Assembly: GCA_001310555.1 (NCBI GenBank)
Contig: BAXO01000033.1
Coordinates: 1-51,152, forward strand
Length of the DNA: 51,152 bases
Source: Bacillus sp. JCM 19058
Lineage (GTDB): Bacteria > Bacillota > Bacilli > Bacillales_H > Bacillaceae_D
Direction: 5' to 3'
Shown: one piece after another, positions 1 through 10,893 of the stretch
Layout of the letters: each line of letters begins with the position of its first letter
How positions within the stretch are numbered: position 1 is the first letter of the stretch
Notes under the pieces: model-generated
The model's input: the letters and a program-made list of their open reading frames with translations, nothing else
What the model was told of the DNA's origin: nothing
Databases searched by the model: none
Program-made: the position numbers and the translations under genes

Positions 1-109
1 ACCGTCCGACTTTTGGCTGTCCGCGAATCGCTTCAACTCTTCGTCCACGTTTCTCTTTTTCGCTTGGCTTTTGTTCAGTTTTCAAAGAACTTCATCGCTT
101 TTTGGCGAC
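1..109 (-). other. 5' leader of an rRNA operon whose 16S gene lies left of the window
   Basis: On the minus strand the segment around 70-94 reads GTTCTTTGAAAACTGAACAA and continues AAAGCCAAGCG, the processing sequence that precedes 16S rRNA (and recurs in spacers) in Bacillus rrn operons. With P1 and P2 just upstream it is the transcribed leader. The mature 16S is not in the window. Confidence 0.8.
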
Positions 110-115
110 TTTCCT

Positions 116-144
116 ATCATAACAAACTTATAGGCGTTTGTCAA
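116..144 (-). promoter_or_regulatory. rRNA operon promoter P2 (leftward)
   Basis: Minus-strand -35 TTGACA (139-144, perfect) and -10 TATGAT (116-121) with 17-base spacing; transcription should begin near 109 and run left. Near-perfect hexamers are what a strong stable-RNA promoter should have. Confidence 0.88.
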
Positions 145-181
145 AAAATATTTTCAGTCAGCTTGTTTAGCGACAACAAAT

Positions 182-210
182 AATATACCACCGTTATGAA
201 TTCAGTGCAA
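182..210 (-). promoter_or_regulatory. rRNA operon promoter P1 (leftward)
   Basis: Read on the minus strand there is a -35 TTGCAC (205-210) and a -10 TATATT (182-187) separated by exactly 17 bases. It lies upstream of a second consensus promoter and points out of the left edge. Tandem sigma-A promoters followed by a 16S leader are the standard layout of Bacillus rrn operons. Confidence 0.8.
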
Positions 211-386
211 CCCTTTTTTTCGAAAGAAGTGTTATACTTTTTCAGAAGAAAGACCCCTGGGTCGAAAAATCAATAAACTCGCTACATCAAGCTCAATCAT
301 CTAATTATCAATAGTGGTTAAACCCTACTACCTGAGCTAACTAACAACTCTCACTATCAAGTCGGAAATCTTATTCCTTTGAATCA

Positions 387-425
387 ACCGACTTTCAGCG
401 GAGATACCCTACACTGAAAGTCGGT
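387..425. repeat. Perfect 12-bp inverted repeat downstream of lysS
   Basis: ACCGACTTTCAG (387-398) is perfectly complementary to CTGAAAGTCGGT (414-425) around a 15-base loop. It sits past the lysS stop in a 320-base stretch (211-533) that otherwise holds no gene. There is no T tract on either side, so it is not a standard intrinsic terminator, though it could protect or end the lysS transcript. Confidence 0.55.
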
Positions 426-533
426 CTGCGCCTTAGTCAAGCAGCGCTCGTATGTTTATATCTTAAAAATTTTGTTCCGAATCAGGAAAAGCCACTCATT
501 CTTTATCCGGGTGCTCGTCCCCTCGTCTTTACC

Positions 534-2045
<1,512 letters not shown>

Positions 2046-2080
2046 TCATCTCCTCAAAATATATTTACTGCTGACATGTA

Positions 2081-2110
2081 TGTAGAAAAACTGCCAGCAA
2101 CTACTGGCAG
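2081..2110 (-). terminator. Intrinsic terminator after dusB
   Basis: Minus strand: CTGCCAG, 6-base loop, CTGGCAG, followed directly by TTTTT. It sits between the dusB stop and the lysS start, so it ends or attenuates the folate-dusB transcript. Confidence 0.75.
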
Positions 2111-2153
2111 TACAATAATCTCACACGAATTATAGAAAACTCTCTCTCAAAAG

Positions 2154-3155
2154 TCAAACGGCACTTGCTTGCTGCGTCATTTGTGCCTCAATTTCGTCGA
2201 TATAAGGGTACAATGCATTTGCAACATCGTCTCTCGTTTCAAATCGATTAATTTGATCGCGAATGCGACTGTTACGACGCATGCCTTTTAGATACCAAGC
2301 TGCATGCTTTCTCATTTCCCTAACTGCAATTGATTCACCCTTTAAATCAATTAGTCGATCCAAATGAAGCATACAAACATCGATTTTCTCACGTGGAGTC
2401 GGCTCCGGCTCAAGTACTCCTTTTTCAAGGTATTGAATCGTCTGATAGAGCATCCATGGATTCCCTAAGGCTGCTCGGCCAATCATCACACCGTCTACGC
2501 CAACTTCATCGAGCATGCGCCGGGCATCCTGCGGCGTTTTAACATCCCCATTCCCAATTACTGGAATGGAAACAACTTCCTTTACTTCCTTAATAATTTC
2601 CCAATCTGCTGTACCTTCATACATTTGTACACGCGTTCGGCCGTGTACTGCAACTGCACTACCGCCTGCACGCTCAACCGCACGAGCATTTTTCACCGCA
2701 TAAATGTGCTCCTCGTCCCAGCCGATTCTCATTTTCACAGTGACCGGCTTATCGACTGCGTCTACCGTTGCTGCCACCATTTCATAAATTTTGTCCGGGT
2801 CAAGTAGCCACCTTGCCCCGGCATCACATTTCGTGATTTTCGGGACCGGACACCCCATATTAATATCGATAATATCCGCATTCGTATTTTTATCAACAAA
2901 TTTCGCTGCCTCGACAAGCGTTTCTTTCTCCCCGCCAAAGATTTGCAAACTCAACGGCTTTTCCCGCTCGTCAACGAAAAGCATATTTAACGACTTTTCG
3001 TTTTTGTGCAAAATCGCTTTGTCACTAACCATTTCGGCACAAACTAGCCCAGCACCAAAGTCCTTTGCTATCAAACGAAAGGCCGGATTACAAACTCCCG
3101 CCATCGGAGCGAGCACAACTTGGTTTTTCATTTCAATATTACCGATTTTCAACAT
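2154..3155 (-). CDS. dusB: tRNA-dihydrouridine synthase DusB
   Basis: FMN-dependent reductase making dihydrouridine in the tRNA D-loop. Visible family features: N-terminal APMAGV, the NMGCPVPKI segment carrying the catalytic Cys, KMRIGW, AVHGRTR and GNGD...GVMIGRAALGNPW of the TIM-barrel FMN site. I chose ATG at 3155 (MLKIGNIEM) because GGAGGTG sits 5-6 bases before it; the in-frame GTG at 3164 overlaps that ribosome site. The result is 333 residues, the same as B. subtilis DusB (YacF). Last gene of the folate cluster transcript before the terminator at 2081-2110. Confidence 0.95.
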   Translation of the reverse strand: MLKIGNIEMKNQVVLAPMAGVCNPAFRLIAKDFGAGLVCAEMVSDKAILHKNEKSLNMLFVDEREKPLSLQIFGGEKETLVEAAKFVDKNTNADIIDINMGCPVPKITKCDAGARWLLDPDKIYEMVAATVDAVDKPVTVKMRIGWDEEHIYAVKNARAVERAGGSAVAVHGRTRVQMYEGTADWEIIKEVKEVVSIPVIGNGDVKTPQDARRMLDEVGVDGVMIGRAALGNPWMLYQTIQYLEKGVLEPEPTPREKIDVCMLHLDRLIDLKGESIAVREMRKHAAWYLKGMRRNSRIRDQINRFETRDDVANALYPYIDEIEAQMTQQASAV

Positions 3156-3176
3156 TCGCTTCACCTCCGCTAATTA

Positions 3177-3386
3177 CTATTGTGACATATTAAGTAAATC
3201 CTCACGTGTAATGTGTAACTCATCCAAAATCCTCTTAACTAACTCTTCATCAGGCTTTCGACTTCCTCGTTCGACCTCGCCAAGCACGGAGACGGAAACA
3301 CCGATCGCCTCAGCAAAGCCACGCTGCGTATAACCTTTTAGTTTCCGAAAGGCCCGTATTTTTCTACCCCAGTTTTCGGCATCCAC
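3177..3386 (-). CDS. yazB: Small Xre-family HTH protein, YazB-like
   Basis: A 69-residue protein that is almost only a Cro/C1-type helix-turn-helix: GYTQRGFAEAIGVSVSVLGE is the HTH, followed by VERGSRKP. It begins inside the 3' end of folK (49-base overlap) and precedes dusB, exactly where B. subtilis has yazB. Its target is unknown; no transmembrane or effector domain is present. Confidence 0.85.
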   Translation of the reverse strand: MDAENWGRKIRAFRKLKGYTQRGFAEAIGVSVSVLGEVERGSRKPDEELVKRILDELHITREDLLNMSQ

Positions 3387-3840
3387 ATCCTCACACCCTT
3401 TTTATCTGTTAAAGATTGATCGATTCTCTCGATTTCAAGGCTCGGTTTTAGCTCCAAAAGCGGTACCATCACAAATGCCCGTTCCCACATTCGCGGATGA
3501 GGAATACACAAACTCTCCAATTCAATATTTTCATCATCGAAAAGCAGAATGTCAAGATCCAATGTACGCGGTCCCCAGCGTATATCACGTTCGCGACCGC
3601 ATTTCTGCTCAATCTGTTGAGTCGCTGCCAATAATTTCAAGGGAGCGAGACATGCATGAACTTGGATGACCATATTCAAAAATGGCTCCTGTTTTACATA
3701 ACCGATCGGGTCGGTTTCATAAATTGAGGAAACTTCTGCCACCTTGATTTCGGAATGCGCGTGCAGTAGCTGCAAAGCTGCTTCAAATAAGCGGCGCGAT
3801 CGCCTACGTTTGACCCTAAAGCAATGTAAGCTTTATGCAT
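3338..3840 (-). CDS. folK: 6-hydroxymethyl-dihydropterin pyrophosphokinase (frameshifted)
   Basis: Transfers pyrophosphate from ATP to hydroxymethyl-dihydropterin for folate synthesis. From ATG 3840 the minus strand reads MHKAYIALGSNVGDRAA, the family N-terminus; the rest continues in another frame with LLHAHSEIKVAEVSSIYET, RWGPRTLDLDILLFDD (the Mg/ATP motif) and IPHPRMWERAFV. The break lies near 3790-3800 and is repaired by one added base, giving about 167 residues, a normal size. The ATG overlaps the end of folB. Probably functional, with the break a sequence error. Confidence 0.9.
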
Positions 3841-4203
3841 CCTTCTGTGACCTCGTCATTTCTACCGCTACTGAGTGATAGTGTCCCTTAATTGGCGGAT
3901 CGGGCTTCGTCACTTTCACTGTGCAGCGATTTAACCGTTTGTAAGCACTGAGTAACTCAGTTGATATTTTTTTCGGCTACTGCTTCTATTAGCTTATAGG
4001 GTCTACCTTCAACAATACCTTTCACTCGCTCGTACACTTCCCCATAATCAATGGATTGATTTAGATCATCGTTTACGCCAGCAGAACCAAGGGCCAATTC
4101 TAGTGTAACATCGACACAAAATCGTTGACCGAGCTTTGTTTCCTCTTTAAGCACACCATGATATCCGTAAAATTTCATTTGGTTCAAAAAAAATTTTATC
4201 CAC
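3833..4203 (-). CDS. folB: Dihydroneopterin aldolase (frameshifted)
   Basis: Converts dihydroneopterin to hydroxymethyl-dihydropterin and glycolaldehyde. Visible: MKFYGYHGVLKEETKLGQRF, the SIDYGEVYERV strand and KLIEAVAEK. An A7 run near 3963-3969 (minus-strand GCCGAAAAAAAT) shifts the frame; with A6 the protein continues ISTELLSAYKRL...TVKVTKPDPPI...VAVEM and ends with TAA at 3833, overlapping folK. A T8 run near 4186-4193 hides the likely start: with T7, GTG at 4203 opens MDKIFLNQMKFYG, the usual FolB beginning. Two one-base corrections give about 122 residues, the family length. Confidence 0.88.
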
Positions 4204-4204
4204 T

Positions 4205-5036
4205 TCATTCTACCTCATTTCCCAGCATCGCATCCATCATGATCGCCATCCGCTTCATTTCCTTTACATCATGGACACGGATAATTCGACACCCTTTCGC
4301 GATCCCTAAGCAAACGGTTGCCCCTGTTCCTTCTATACGTTCGTTCACAGGCAAATGAAGCGTTTTGGCAATCATGGACTTCCTAGAAGTTCCTAGCAAA
4401 ACAGGATAGCCTATTTCGACGATCTCATCAAGTCTTCTCATTACTTCGAGGTTGTTTTCGTGAGTTTTGGCAAAGCCGATACCGGGATCCAAAATAATTT
4501 GCCCTTTTTTTACACCGGCTTCGAGGCAAATAGTGATACTCTCCTGTAAATCACTTTTCATATCCGTCAACAAATCATCATAGTTAAGGTCGGTCCGATT
4601 ATGCATAAGGACAATCGGCGCTTGATAACGAGCGGCTACCGCCGCCATCGACGTGTCTTTTTTTCGCACCCCAAATATCATTAATAATCGATGCACCCGC
4701 CTGAAGTGCTGCCTCAGCCACTCTCGATTTATACGTATCGATCGAAATCGGAACGTCAATCTCTTGCGCTAAAGCTTCGATTACAGGAATGACGCGGTGC
4801 AGCTCTTCCTCCTCGCTTACTCGTTCTGCCCCGGGGCGGGTCGACTCTCCGCCGATATCGATAAAATCGGCCCCGTGTTCTATCATTTCCTGCGCATGGT
4901 ACAAAGCTGTATTTACTCGATTATACCGGCCTCCGTCAGAAAAAGAGTCAGGTGTAATATTCAAAATACCCATCGTGTATGTTCGATTTTGTAAATCCAA
5001 TTGACACTGTCTGTTTGCTATTTGTCCTTTACTCAT
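4205..5036 (-). CDS. folP: Dihydropteroate synthase (frameshifted)
   Basis: Joins p-aminobenzoate to dihydropterin pyrophosphate; the sulfonamide target. N-terminal half carries MGILNITPDSFSDGG and the second signature FIDIGGESTRPGAE; the C-terminal half carries LDPGIGFAKTHENN, GTSRKSM and the closing IIRVHDVKEM. A run of seven A on the minus strand near 4659-4665 moves the frame; six A restores DIWGAKKDTSMAAVAA. About 276 residues after repair, the normal size. The start overlaps the pabC stop and the stop overlaps the folB start region. Confidence 0.93.
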
Positions 5037-5900
5037 TTGTTCCCTCCAGCCAGGTCAGCCCGGCTCCAAAGGTGACCTCGTTTTTGCTCATATTGCTGCT
5101 GTAGCCATTTCGATGTGTGAGGCTCTCCCTTAAACGGTATGCCGTCACAAGCCGTCAGACCGACAATTTCTTGAATCGAATTGGTCATGAAAGCCTCTGC
5201 TGCCCCAACTAATGATTGCTGAGAAAAATGTCCCTCCCGATACGGTATGTTTTCCAGTTCAAGTAGAGCAAGCACGAATTGTCTTGTTACACCATTTAGA
5301 ATTCCCGTCTCAACCGCCGGCGTATACACAACCCCGTTTTTCACCCAAAAAAAGATTGGAAACAATTCCTTCAGCCAAATAGCCTTCTTCGTTTAAAAAG
5401 ATCCCTTCCCGTCCTGAGGTCGAACCGATTTCACGTTTAGCTAAATGATTATTCAGGAAATGATGAGATTTCAAACGCCATTTGCCTTCTGGTGAATTCC
5501 TCCTCTGTTTTAATACGACCGCTTCCTTTTCACGAAAAATTGTTGAAGGTAAAGGCTTCATGTAAACAATTAACGTCGGCTCTCGGTAGGTATCCGCATA
5601 AAGACCGAGCTCTTCTGCTCCGGCGGAAACATTCCAACGCACATAGGCATCGCGTAGCTGATTCGCTTCCAGCAAACTTGCTAAAAGCTCGAGAATTTCC
5701 TCTTTCGACATTTCCCACTCAATCCCCATTTGCCGTAAGCCTTCATAAAGGCGGTGAAAATGGTCATCCATTAAGAACGGATGACCTTCATAAATTCGAA
5801 AGGTTTCAAACAGTCCCAGTCCGTACAGATAACCATGGTCAAAAACGGACACAGCCGCTTGCTCTGAGGAAACAATCGTACCGTTTATATAAACGTACAT
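5033..5900 (-). CDS. pabC: Aminodeoxychorismate lyase (frameshifted)
   Basis: PLP enzyme releasing pyruvate from aminodeoxychorismate to give p-aminobenzoate. Fold type IV features: [18 protein letters not shown] at the N-terminus, the Lys of KSHHFLNN (PLP Schiff base expected here), [13 protein letters not shown], and in the second frame [15 protein letters not shown]7 run on the minus strand near 5346-5352 breaks the frame; with six T it reads [15 protein letters not shown]. About 289 residues after repair. Overlaps pabA upstream and folP downstream, so tight translational coupling. Confidence 0.92.
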
Positions 5901-6481
5901 CGTGTACCTTCCTGTTGATAGGTATCAATAAAATTTTGAAGTAAAGTTTTTCCCTCATCTGTCATAATCGACTCCGGATGAAATTGTACTCCTTCTATCG
6001 GCAAGGTTTGGTGACGAATCGCCATAATTTCACCATCATCGGTTTCCGCGGATATATTAAAAGAATCTGGCAATGTTTCTCTTTTTACAATTAATGAATG
6101 ATATCGGGTTGCTACAAACGGTGAGGCGACACCCTTGAAGACCGTGTGACCATCGTGTCTGATCTGTGATGTTTTTCCGTGCATGAGCCTTTCCGCCCGA
6201 ACGACATCTCCGCCAAAGACCTGGGCAATCGCCTGATGTCCTAGACAGACACCAAAGATCGGAATTTTTCCAGCAAAGTGACGAATCGCCTCTAGACTTA
6301 TACCAGCTTCATTTGGACTGCATGGTCCAGGGGAAATCATTAAAAAATCCGGGTGCAGTTCTTCTATTTCCGCAATCGTGATTTGATCGTTTCGCTTGAC
6401 GACAAGCTCATGTCCCATCTCTCCCAAGTATTGAACAAGGTTATACGTAAATGAATCGTAATTATCGATCATCAAAATCAT
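5885..6481 (-). CDS. pabA: Glutamine amidotransferase subunit of ADC synthase (PabA/TrpG)
   Basis: Supplies ammonia from glutamine to PabB (and, in Bacillus, also to anthranilate synthase, hence the dual name). Intact 198-residue class I GATase: oxyanion strand [13 protein letters not shown], nucleophile elbow [11 protein letters not shown] with Cys, and the catalytic His-Glu in [10 protein letters not shown]. Ribosome site GAGGAGAAACA before ATG 6481. Starts 54 bases after pabB and overlaps pabC by 16. Confidence 0.95.
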   Translation of the reverse strand: MILMIDNYDSFTYNLVQYLGEMGHELVVKRNDQITIAEIEELHPDFLMISPGPCSPNEAGISLEAIRHFAGKIPIFGVCLGHQAIAQVFGGDVVRAERLMHGKTSQIRHDGHTVFKGVASPFVATRYHSLIVKRETLPDSFNISAETDDGEIMAIRHQTLPIEGVQFHPESIMTDEGKTLLQNFIDTYQQEGTRCTFI

Positions 6482-6534
6482 TGTTTCTCCTCCTCAGCTC
6501 AGCTGTACGCTTGTTCTCTCAACCTCTTCTTCAC

Positions 6535-7931
6535 TCAGCTCCAAAGCACACCAAAGGCTTTGGCCTTTTTCAATGATTCCTTATACTCCCGCTCTGGCAT
6601 GGAATCGATCACAATTCCTGCCCCAGCCTGAACATGGGCTTGACCATTTTGACAGAGCATCGTGCGAATCGCAATGTTTAGCTCCAAGTCTTGATTAAAA
6701 CCAATCCAGCCAATGGAACCCGTATATATGCCACGCCGCACAGGCTCCAGCTCTTCAATGATTTCCATCGTCCTCACCTTAGGAGCTCCAGTTATTGTCC
6801 CGCCTGGGAAAACAGCGCGAATCAAATCATAGATATCATAGCCCTCTGCTAGTAACCCACGGACGTTGGAAACGATATGCATAACATGCGAATATTTTTC
6901 GATTACCATCAGCTCATTGACATCGACGGTTCCGTATTGACACACCCTTCCCAAATCATTACGTTCTAAATCGACGAGCATGACATGCTCAGCTTGTTCC
7001 TTTTCATTTGCCAGTAAATTTTCTGCCAGCGACGCGTCTTCTTCATTCGTTTCACCGCGCGATCTCGTTCCGGCAATCGGCCGGGTGCTAACCTCCGCCC
7101 CTTGCTTTTTAACGAGCAATTCGGGCGAGGCACTGACTAATTGAAAATCCGGCGCTTGCAAAAAGCCATATATGGGGAAGGGTTTAGCTTTCGTAGCTCC
7201 TCATAAACATGTAAAGGCTCTGATCTCATCTCTCTCGACTGTCTTAAGGAGAGATTTACTTGAAATACATCGCCAGCTGCTATATATTCTTGAATCCGAC
7301 TGACAGCTTCACAAAATCTTTCTTTACTAAGGGAAGAGTGTAAGTTACCGGCTCCCTTGCTGGACTGCCTCTCCCATTTCTTTTGCGTAACGGGCGCTGT
7401 CCACTTTTTCTTATAATGGAACAAGCGTTCATCTAACTCTGCTTCTGTAGGGCCGTGGACGATCATCCACAGCTTTTGAGTCCCGTGCTCATATACAAAC
7501 ACATCGTGAAAAAGCATAAAATATAGATCCGGGAGCTCTAAATCATCTTCGGCGTATTCAGGGATTTGTTCAATTTCCCGGACAATATCGTAGCTGAAAT
7601 ACCCAATCGCTCCACCTTGGAAAGGAGGCAGACCAGGGATCGTTTCCGTTCGATAGCTTGAAAGCTCTTCCTTCATTAGCGATAAGAGAGACCCTTGTTT
7701 CACTGTCTTAGTCCCGTGCTTTTCCACAGTCATTGTTCGGCCTTTCCGTAAAGGGTCGCAAACGGGCGCAAGCCGATAATGCTATAGCTCCCACCTCGAC
7801 CGCTCTCGAGCAGCACATGGCGTGGTTCTTCTTCCGTAAGCTGCTTATAATGTGAAAACCACGAATCTTCAGGGATAAATAGGAAGTCTGACTTTCCGAT
7901 CCATTGTTTTTTTTCTCATTTTAGACTGCAA
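6535..7931 (-). CDS. pabB: Aminodeoxychorismate synthase component I (frameshifted)
   Basis: Aminates chorismate, working with PabA. The chorismate-binding domain is clear: GDVFQVNLSLRQ, PIAGTRSRG, LVDLERNDLGRV, SHVMHIVSNVRG, FPGGTITGAPK and GAGIVIDS. Three breaks: an A8 run near 7907-7914 (seven A gives MRKKQWIGKSDFLFIPEDS), one missing base near 7734-7737, and a T5 near 7160 that should be T6 (YMAFLQAPDFQLVSASPE). TTG at 7931 is my preferred start because AAGGAGGG lies just before it; ATG 7919 is the alternative. About 465 residues after repair. First gene of the PABA-folate transcript. Confidence 0.9.
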
Positions 7932-7969
7932 ATCCTCCCTCCTTACCATTTTCATTCTATTTTACATGA

Positions 7970-8014
7970 CAATGAAAAATAAGAAAAGCAGTCCTGTAAC
8001 AAACAGTACTGCTT
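7970..8014 (-). terminator. Intrinsic terminator after cysK
   Basis: Minus strand AAGCAGTACTG pairs with CAGGACTGCTT (one mismatch) around TTTGTTA, followed by TTCTTATTTTT. It separates cysK from the pabB transcript. Confidence 0.7.
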
Positions 8015-8034
8015 CGTTGTTAATTCAGTTTTGA

Positions 8035-8960
8035 CTAATCTTCAAATTGATACAGCGGCGTACTCAAATAACGCTCACCGTTTGAAGGGATGACAGCAAC
8101 TACCTTTTTGCCTGGGCCTAGCTTTTCAGCTACTTGCAAAGCGGCGTAAATTGCAGCACCCGATGAAATTCCTCCTAAAATACCTTCTTCTTTTGCTGCT
8201 TTACGGGCATATAAGAAGGCATTATCATTACTGACTGTAATGATTTCATCATAAACATTTGTATTAAGAATGCTAGGAACGAAGCCGGCGCCAATCCCTT
8301 GAATCTTATGGGGACCAGGATTCCCACCGGAAAGAACCGGTGAATCTTCTGGCTCGACAGCAACGATATGGAGATTCGGAAAGTTTTCTTTCAGTAATCC
8401 GCCTGCTCCTGTAATGGTACCGCCTGTGCCAATTCCTGATACAAAGCCATCCAGCTGACCATCGACTTGTTCTAGCAATTCCTTACCAGTCGTTTCTCGA
8501 TGAACAGCTACGTTCGCTTCATTTTCGAATTGCTGAGCATAAAATAGCCTTTTTCCGTCGACAAAGCCGTTGCTTTGCGAATCGCACCGCCCATTCCTTC
8601 CGGTCCAGGAGTTAAAATGAGCTCGGCTCCATAAGCGCGAAGAAGGTTACGACGTTCTATACTCATCGTCTCCGGCATGACAAGCTTCGCCTTGTACCCC
8701 TTTGCTGCAGCAACCATTGCCAAGCCGATCCCTGTATTTCCGCTCGTCGGCTCAATAATCGTATCGCCTGGCTTTAGTGTCCCAGCTTTTTCAGCCGCTT
8801 CGATCATCGCCAAGGCAATTCTGTCCTTGACACTACTACCAGGGTTCATGAATTCCAATTTTAAATAAATATCGGCATGCTGATTCGAAACGAGACGGTT
8901 TAATTTCACTAAAGGTGTTTGCCCGATTAATTCAGTAATTGAATTCGCAACCTTACTCAT
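8035..8960 (-). CDS. cysK: Cysteine synthase, O-acetylserine (thiol)-lyase (frameshifted)
   Basis: PLP enzyme making cysteine from O-acetylserine and sulfide. Signature features: [17 protein letters not shown], the PLP-lysine segment [12 protein letters not shown], the substrate loop [26 protein letters not shown] for phosphate binding and [10 protein letters not shown] near the end. The frame breaks near 8532-8539, where one C is missing (ATGCTCAG for ATGCCTCAG restores [21 protein letters not shown]). About 308 residues after repair, same as B. subtilis CysK. Own promoter and terminator. B. subtilis has yacD on the other side; here hslO follows directly. Confidence 0.94.
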
Positions 8961-8973
8961 TAACTACTCCTCC

Positions 8974-8994
8974 TAATTCCAAGTAAATTTATTG
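8974..8994 (-). promoter_or_regulatory. Possible CymR operator in the cysK leader
   Basis: Between the -10 and the ribosome site the minus strand reads CCAATAAATTTACTTGGAAT then TA. It resembles the AT-rich CymR box ending in GGAATT that I recall for cysteine-controlled genes of Bacillus; the match is by memory and partial. Confidence 0.35.
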
Positions 8995-9007
8995 GTTTTG
9001 TTAATTT

Positions 9008-9036
9008 ATGATAGCAAATGCGGTCGGTTAAGTCAA
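9008..9036 (-). promoter_or_regulatory. cysK sigma-A promoter
   Basis: Minus strand -35 TTGACT (9031-9036) and -10 TATCAT (9008-9013) with 17-base spacing, about 50 bases before the cysK ATG. Confidence 0.75.
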
Positions 9037-9071
9037 TTGCAACCATTCATTATTTTTTAAAATTTGCGATA

Positions 9072-9950
9072 TTAGCTTGACTCTCTGTATAGCCCCTCTA
9101 AATCGTCTGATGAAAAATAATACACTTCATTACAGAAATGACATTTCGTCTCAGCCTGCCCATCCTCTTCAATCATCGAGCGAATCTCCTTTTGGCCAAG
9201 ACTGACAATCGCATTGGCAATCCGCTCCTTGGAGCAAGTGCACGCAAATCGAACCGACATCCTTTCCAAGAACTTTACCTGATCTTCTCTCAGGATCGTC
9301 GTTATGATTTGTTCAGGCGAGCGGCCTTCTTCGATCATTTTTGAAATCGGGGCTATACGTCCTAGGCGATCCTCAATTTCTGTAATGACCTCATCACTCG
9401 CCCCAGGCATGAGCTGAATCACGAAACCTCCTGCGGCTAGTATAGTCTGATCAGGATTAACTAGAACACCGACACCAACTGAAGAGGGCGTTTGTTCCGA
9501 AGTGACAAAATAATAGGTGAAATCTTCGCCGAGCTCACCCGACACGATTGGAACACTCCCTGTAAAAGGCTCTTTCATCCCTATATCCTTAACGACAGAT
9601 AAAGAACCATTTCTTCCTACTGCACGAGCAACATCAAGCTTGCCGTTTTGATTCAGCTCAAAATGAACATGCGGGTTTGTCACGTAGCCCCTTGCTTCCC
9701 CTTTGGCATTAGCATCAGTAACGATCGCTCCGATCGGCCCACCTCCTTCGATTTTGGTTGTTAGCTTCGCGTTCCCTTTTAGCATCGAGCCCATTAATGT
9801 CGTCGCCATCATCGCCCTTCCTAATGCCGCGGATGCCGTAGGCCATGTATCCTGTCGCCGGACCGCCTCATTGACCATCTCTGTGGCATCAAGCGCGTAT
9901 GCTCGCACCGTTCCTTCATAGGCCGTTGCCTTAACTAAATAATCTCGCAT
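9072..9950 (-). CDS. hslO: Redox-regulated chaperonin Hsp33
   Basis: Holdase activated by oxidation of a zinc-binding Cys cluster; protects cytosolic proteins during oxidative and heat stress. The 292-residue protein has the [20 protein letters not shown] core, QLMPGA, and the C-terminal zinc module: CTCSKE and, 30 residues later, CHFCNE (CxC...CxxC). I place the start at ATG 9950 (MRDYLVKA), with AGGAG nine bases upstream, rather than GTG 9959. Frame intact. Follows coaX by 49 bases and so is probably co-transcribed with it. Confidence 0.95.
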   Translation of the reverse strand: MRDYLVKATAYEGTVRAYALDATEMVNEAVRRQDTWPTASAALGRAMMATTLMGSMLKGNAKLTTKIEGGGPIGAIVTDANAKGEARGYVTNPHVHFELNQNGKLDVARAVGRNGSLSVVKDIGMKEPFTGSVPIVSGELGEDFTYYFVTSEQTPSSVGVGVLVNPDQTILAAGGFVIQLMPGASDEVITEIEDRLGRIAPISKMIEEGRSPEQIITTILREDQVKFLERMSVRFACTCSKERIANAIVSLGQKEIRSMIEEDGQAETKCHFCNEVYYFSSDDLEGLYRESS

Positions 9951-9999
9951 CCTTAACACTCCTAAGCGTTTTATCTGTTGAACAATTGAAGATCGTCAC

Positions 10000-10771
10000 T
10001 TAATCCTTATTCGTTTTCTCATAAATGATTTGCAGGCCCTTTAGTGTAAGAAAGGGGTCGACAATATCAATTGAAGCGGCTTCCTCGCCGATAAACGTGG
10101 CTAGCCCACCTGTCGCAACAACAGCAGGAGTTAGCTTCGACTGCCGCTTCATACGAGCGACAACACCGTCCACCTGTCCAATATAGCCATAAAATATCCC
10201 CGCCTGCATCGCATGAATCGTATTTTTACCAATGATATCGTCAGGCTTTACGATTTCAATTTTAGGCAACTTTGAGGCTTTAGTATACAAAGCTTCTGTT
10301 GAGATGGCTATTCCAGGCGCTATCGCTCCACCCATGTACTGGCTTTTCTCATTAACATAACAGTACGTCGTCGCCGTACCTAAATCGACAATAATTAGCG
10401 GGCTACCGTATAAATGAATGGCAGCAACAGCATTGACTATTCGATCAGCACCGACCTCACGCGGGTTATCACATTTAATATTTAATCCCGTTTTTACACC
10501 CGGTCCAACGATGAGCGGCGTTAGCTTAAAGTATTTCTTACACATATCCTCAAGTGCAAACATAATCGGCGGGACAACAGAGGAAACGATAATCCCTTCA
10601 ATTCGACTAAAGGATAGAGCCTCATGCTCGAACAGCGCCTTCAGCGTCAGTGCATATTCATCCTCTGTTTTTTTGGCGTTTTGTCGCAATGCGCCAATGA
10701 TGCAACAGTTTCTCACCTTCATACACGCCGAGTACAATATTGGAATTTCCAACGTCTATCACTAAAATCAT
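10000..10771 (-). CDS. coaX: Type III pantothenate kinase (frameshifted)
   Basis: First step of CoA synthesis. From ATG 10771 the minus strand encodes [20 protein letters not shown], the acetokinase/Hsp70-like phosphate-binding start; the remainder carries [18 protein letters not shown] and [14 protein letters not shown]. An A7 run near 10669-10675 breaks the frame; six A gives [11 protein letters not shown]. Repaired length about 256 residues, typical for CoaX. Between ftsH (upstream, with its own terminator at 10850-10881) and hslO. Confidence 0.93.
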
Positions 10772-10849
10772 GCTCAATCCCCACATTCTTTAATCTACTC
10801 ATTACTAGCTTACCCAACTGCAATTAGGTCCTTCCAATAATTATGAACG

Positions 10850-10881
10850 AAAAAAAAGAGGATGTCGATGGAGACACCCTC
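10850..10881 (-). terminator. Intrinsic terminator after ftsH
   Basis: Minus strand GAGGGTGTC, loop TCCATC, GACATCCTC (one mismatch) followed by T7-8. Ends the ftsH transcript 13 bases past its repaired stop codon. Confidence 0.8.
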
Positions 10882-10893
10882 ATAACATCATTC

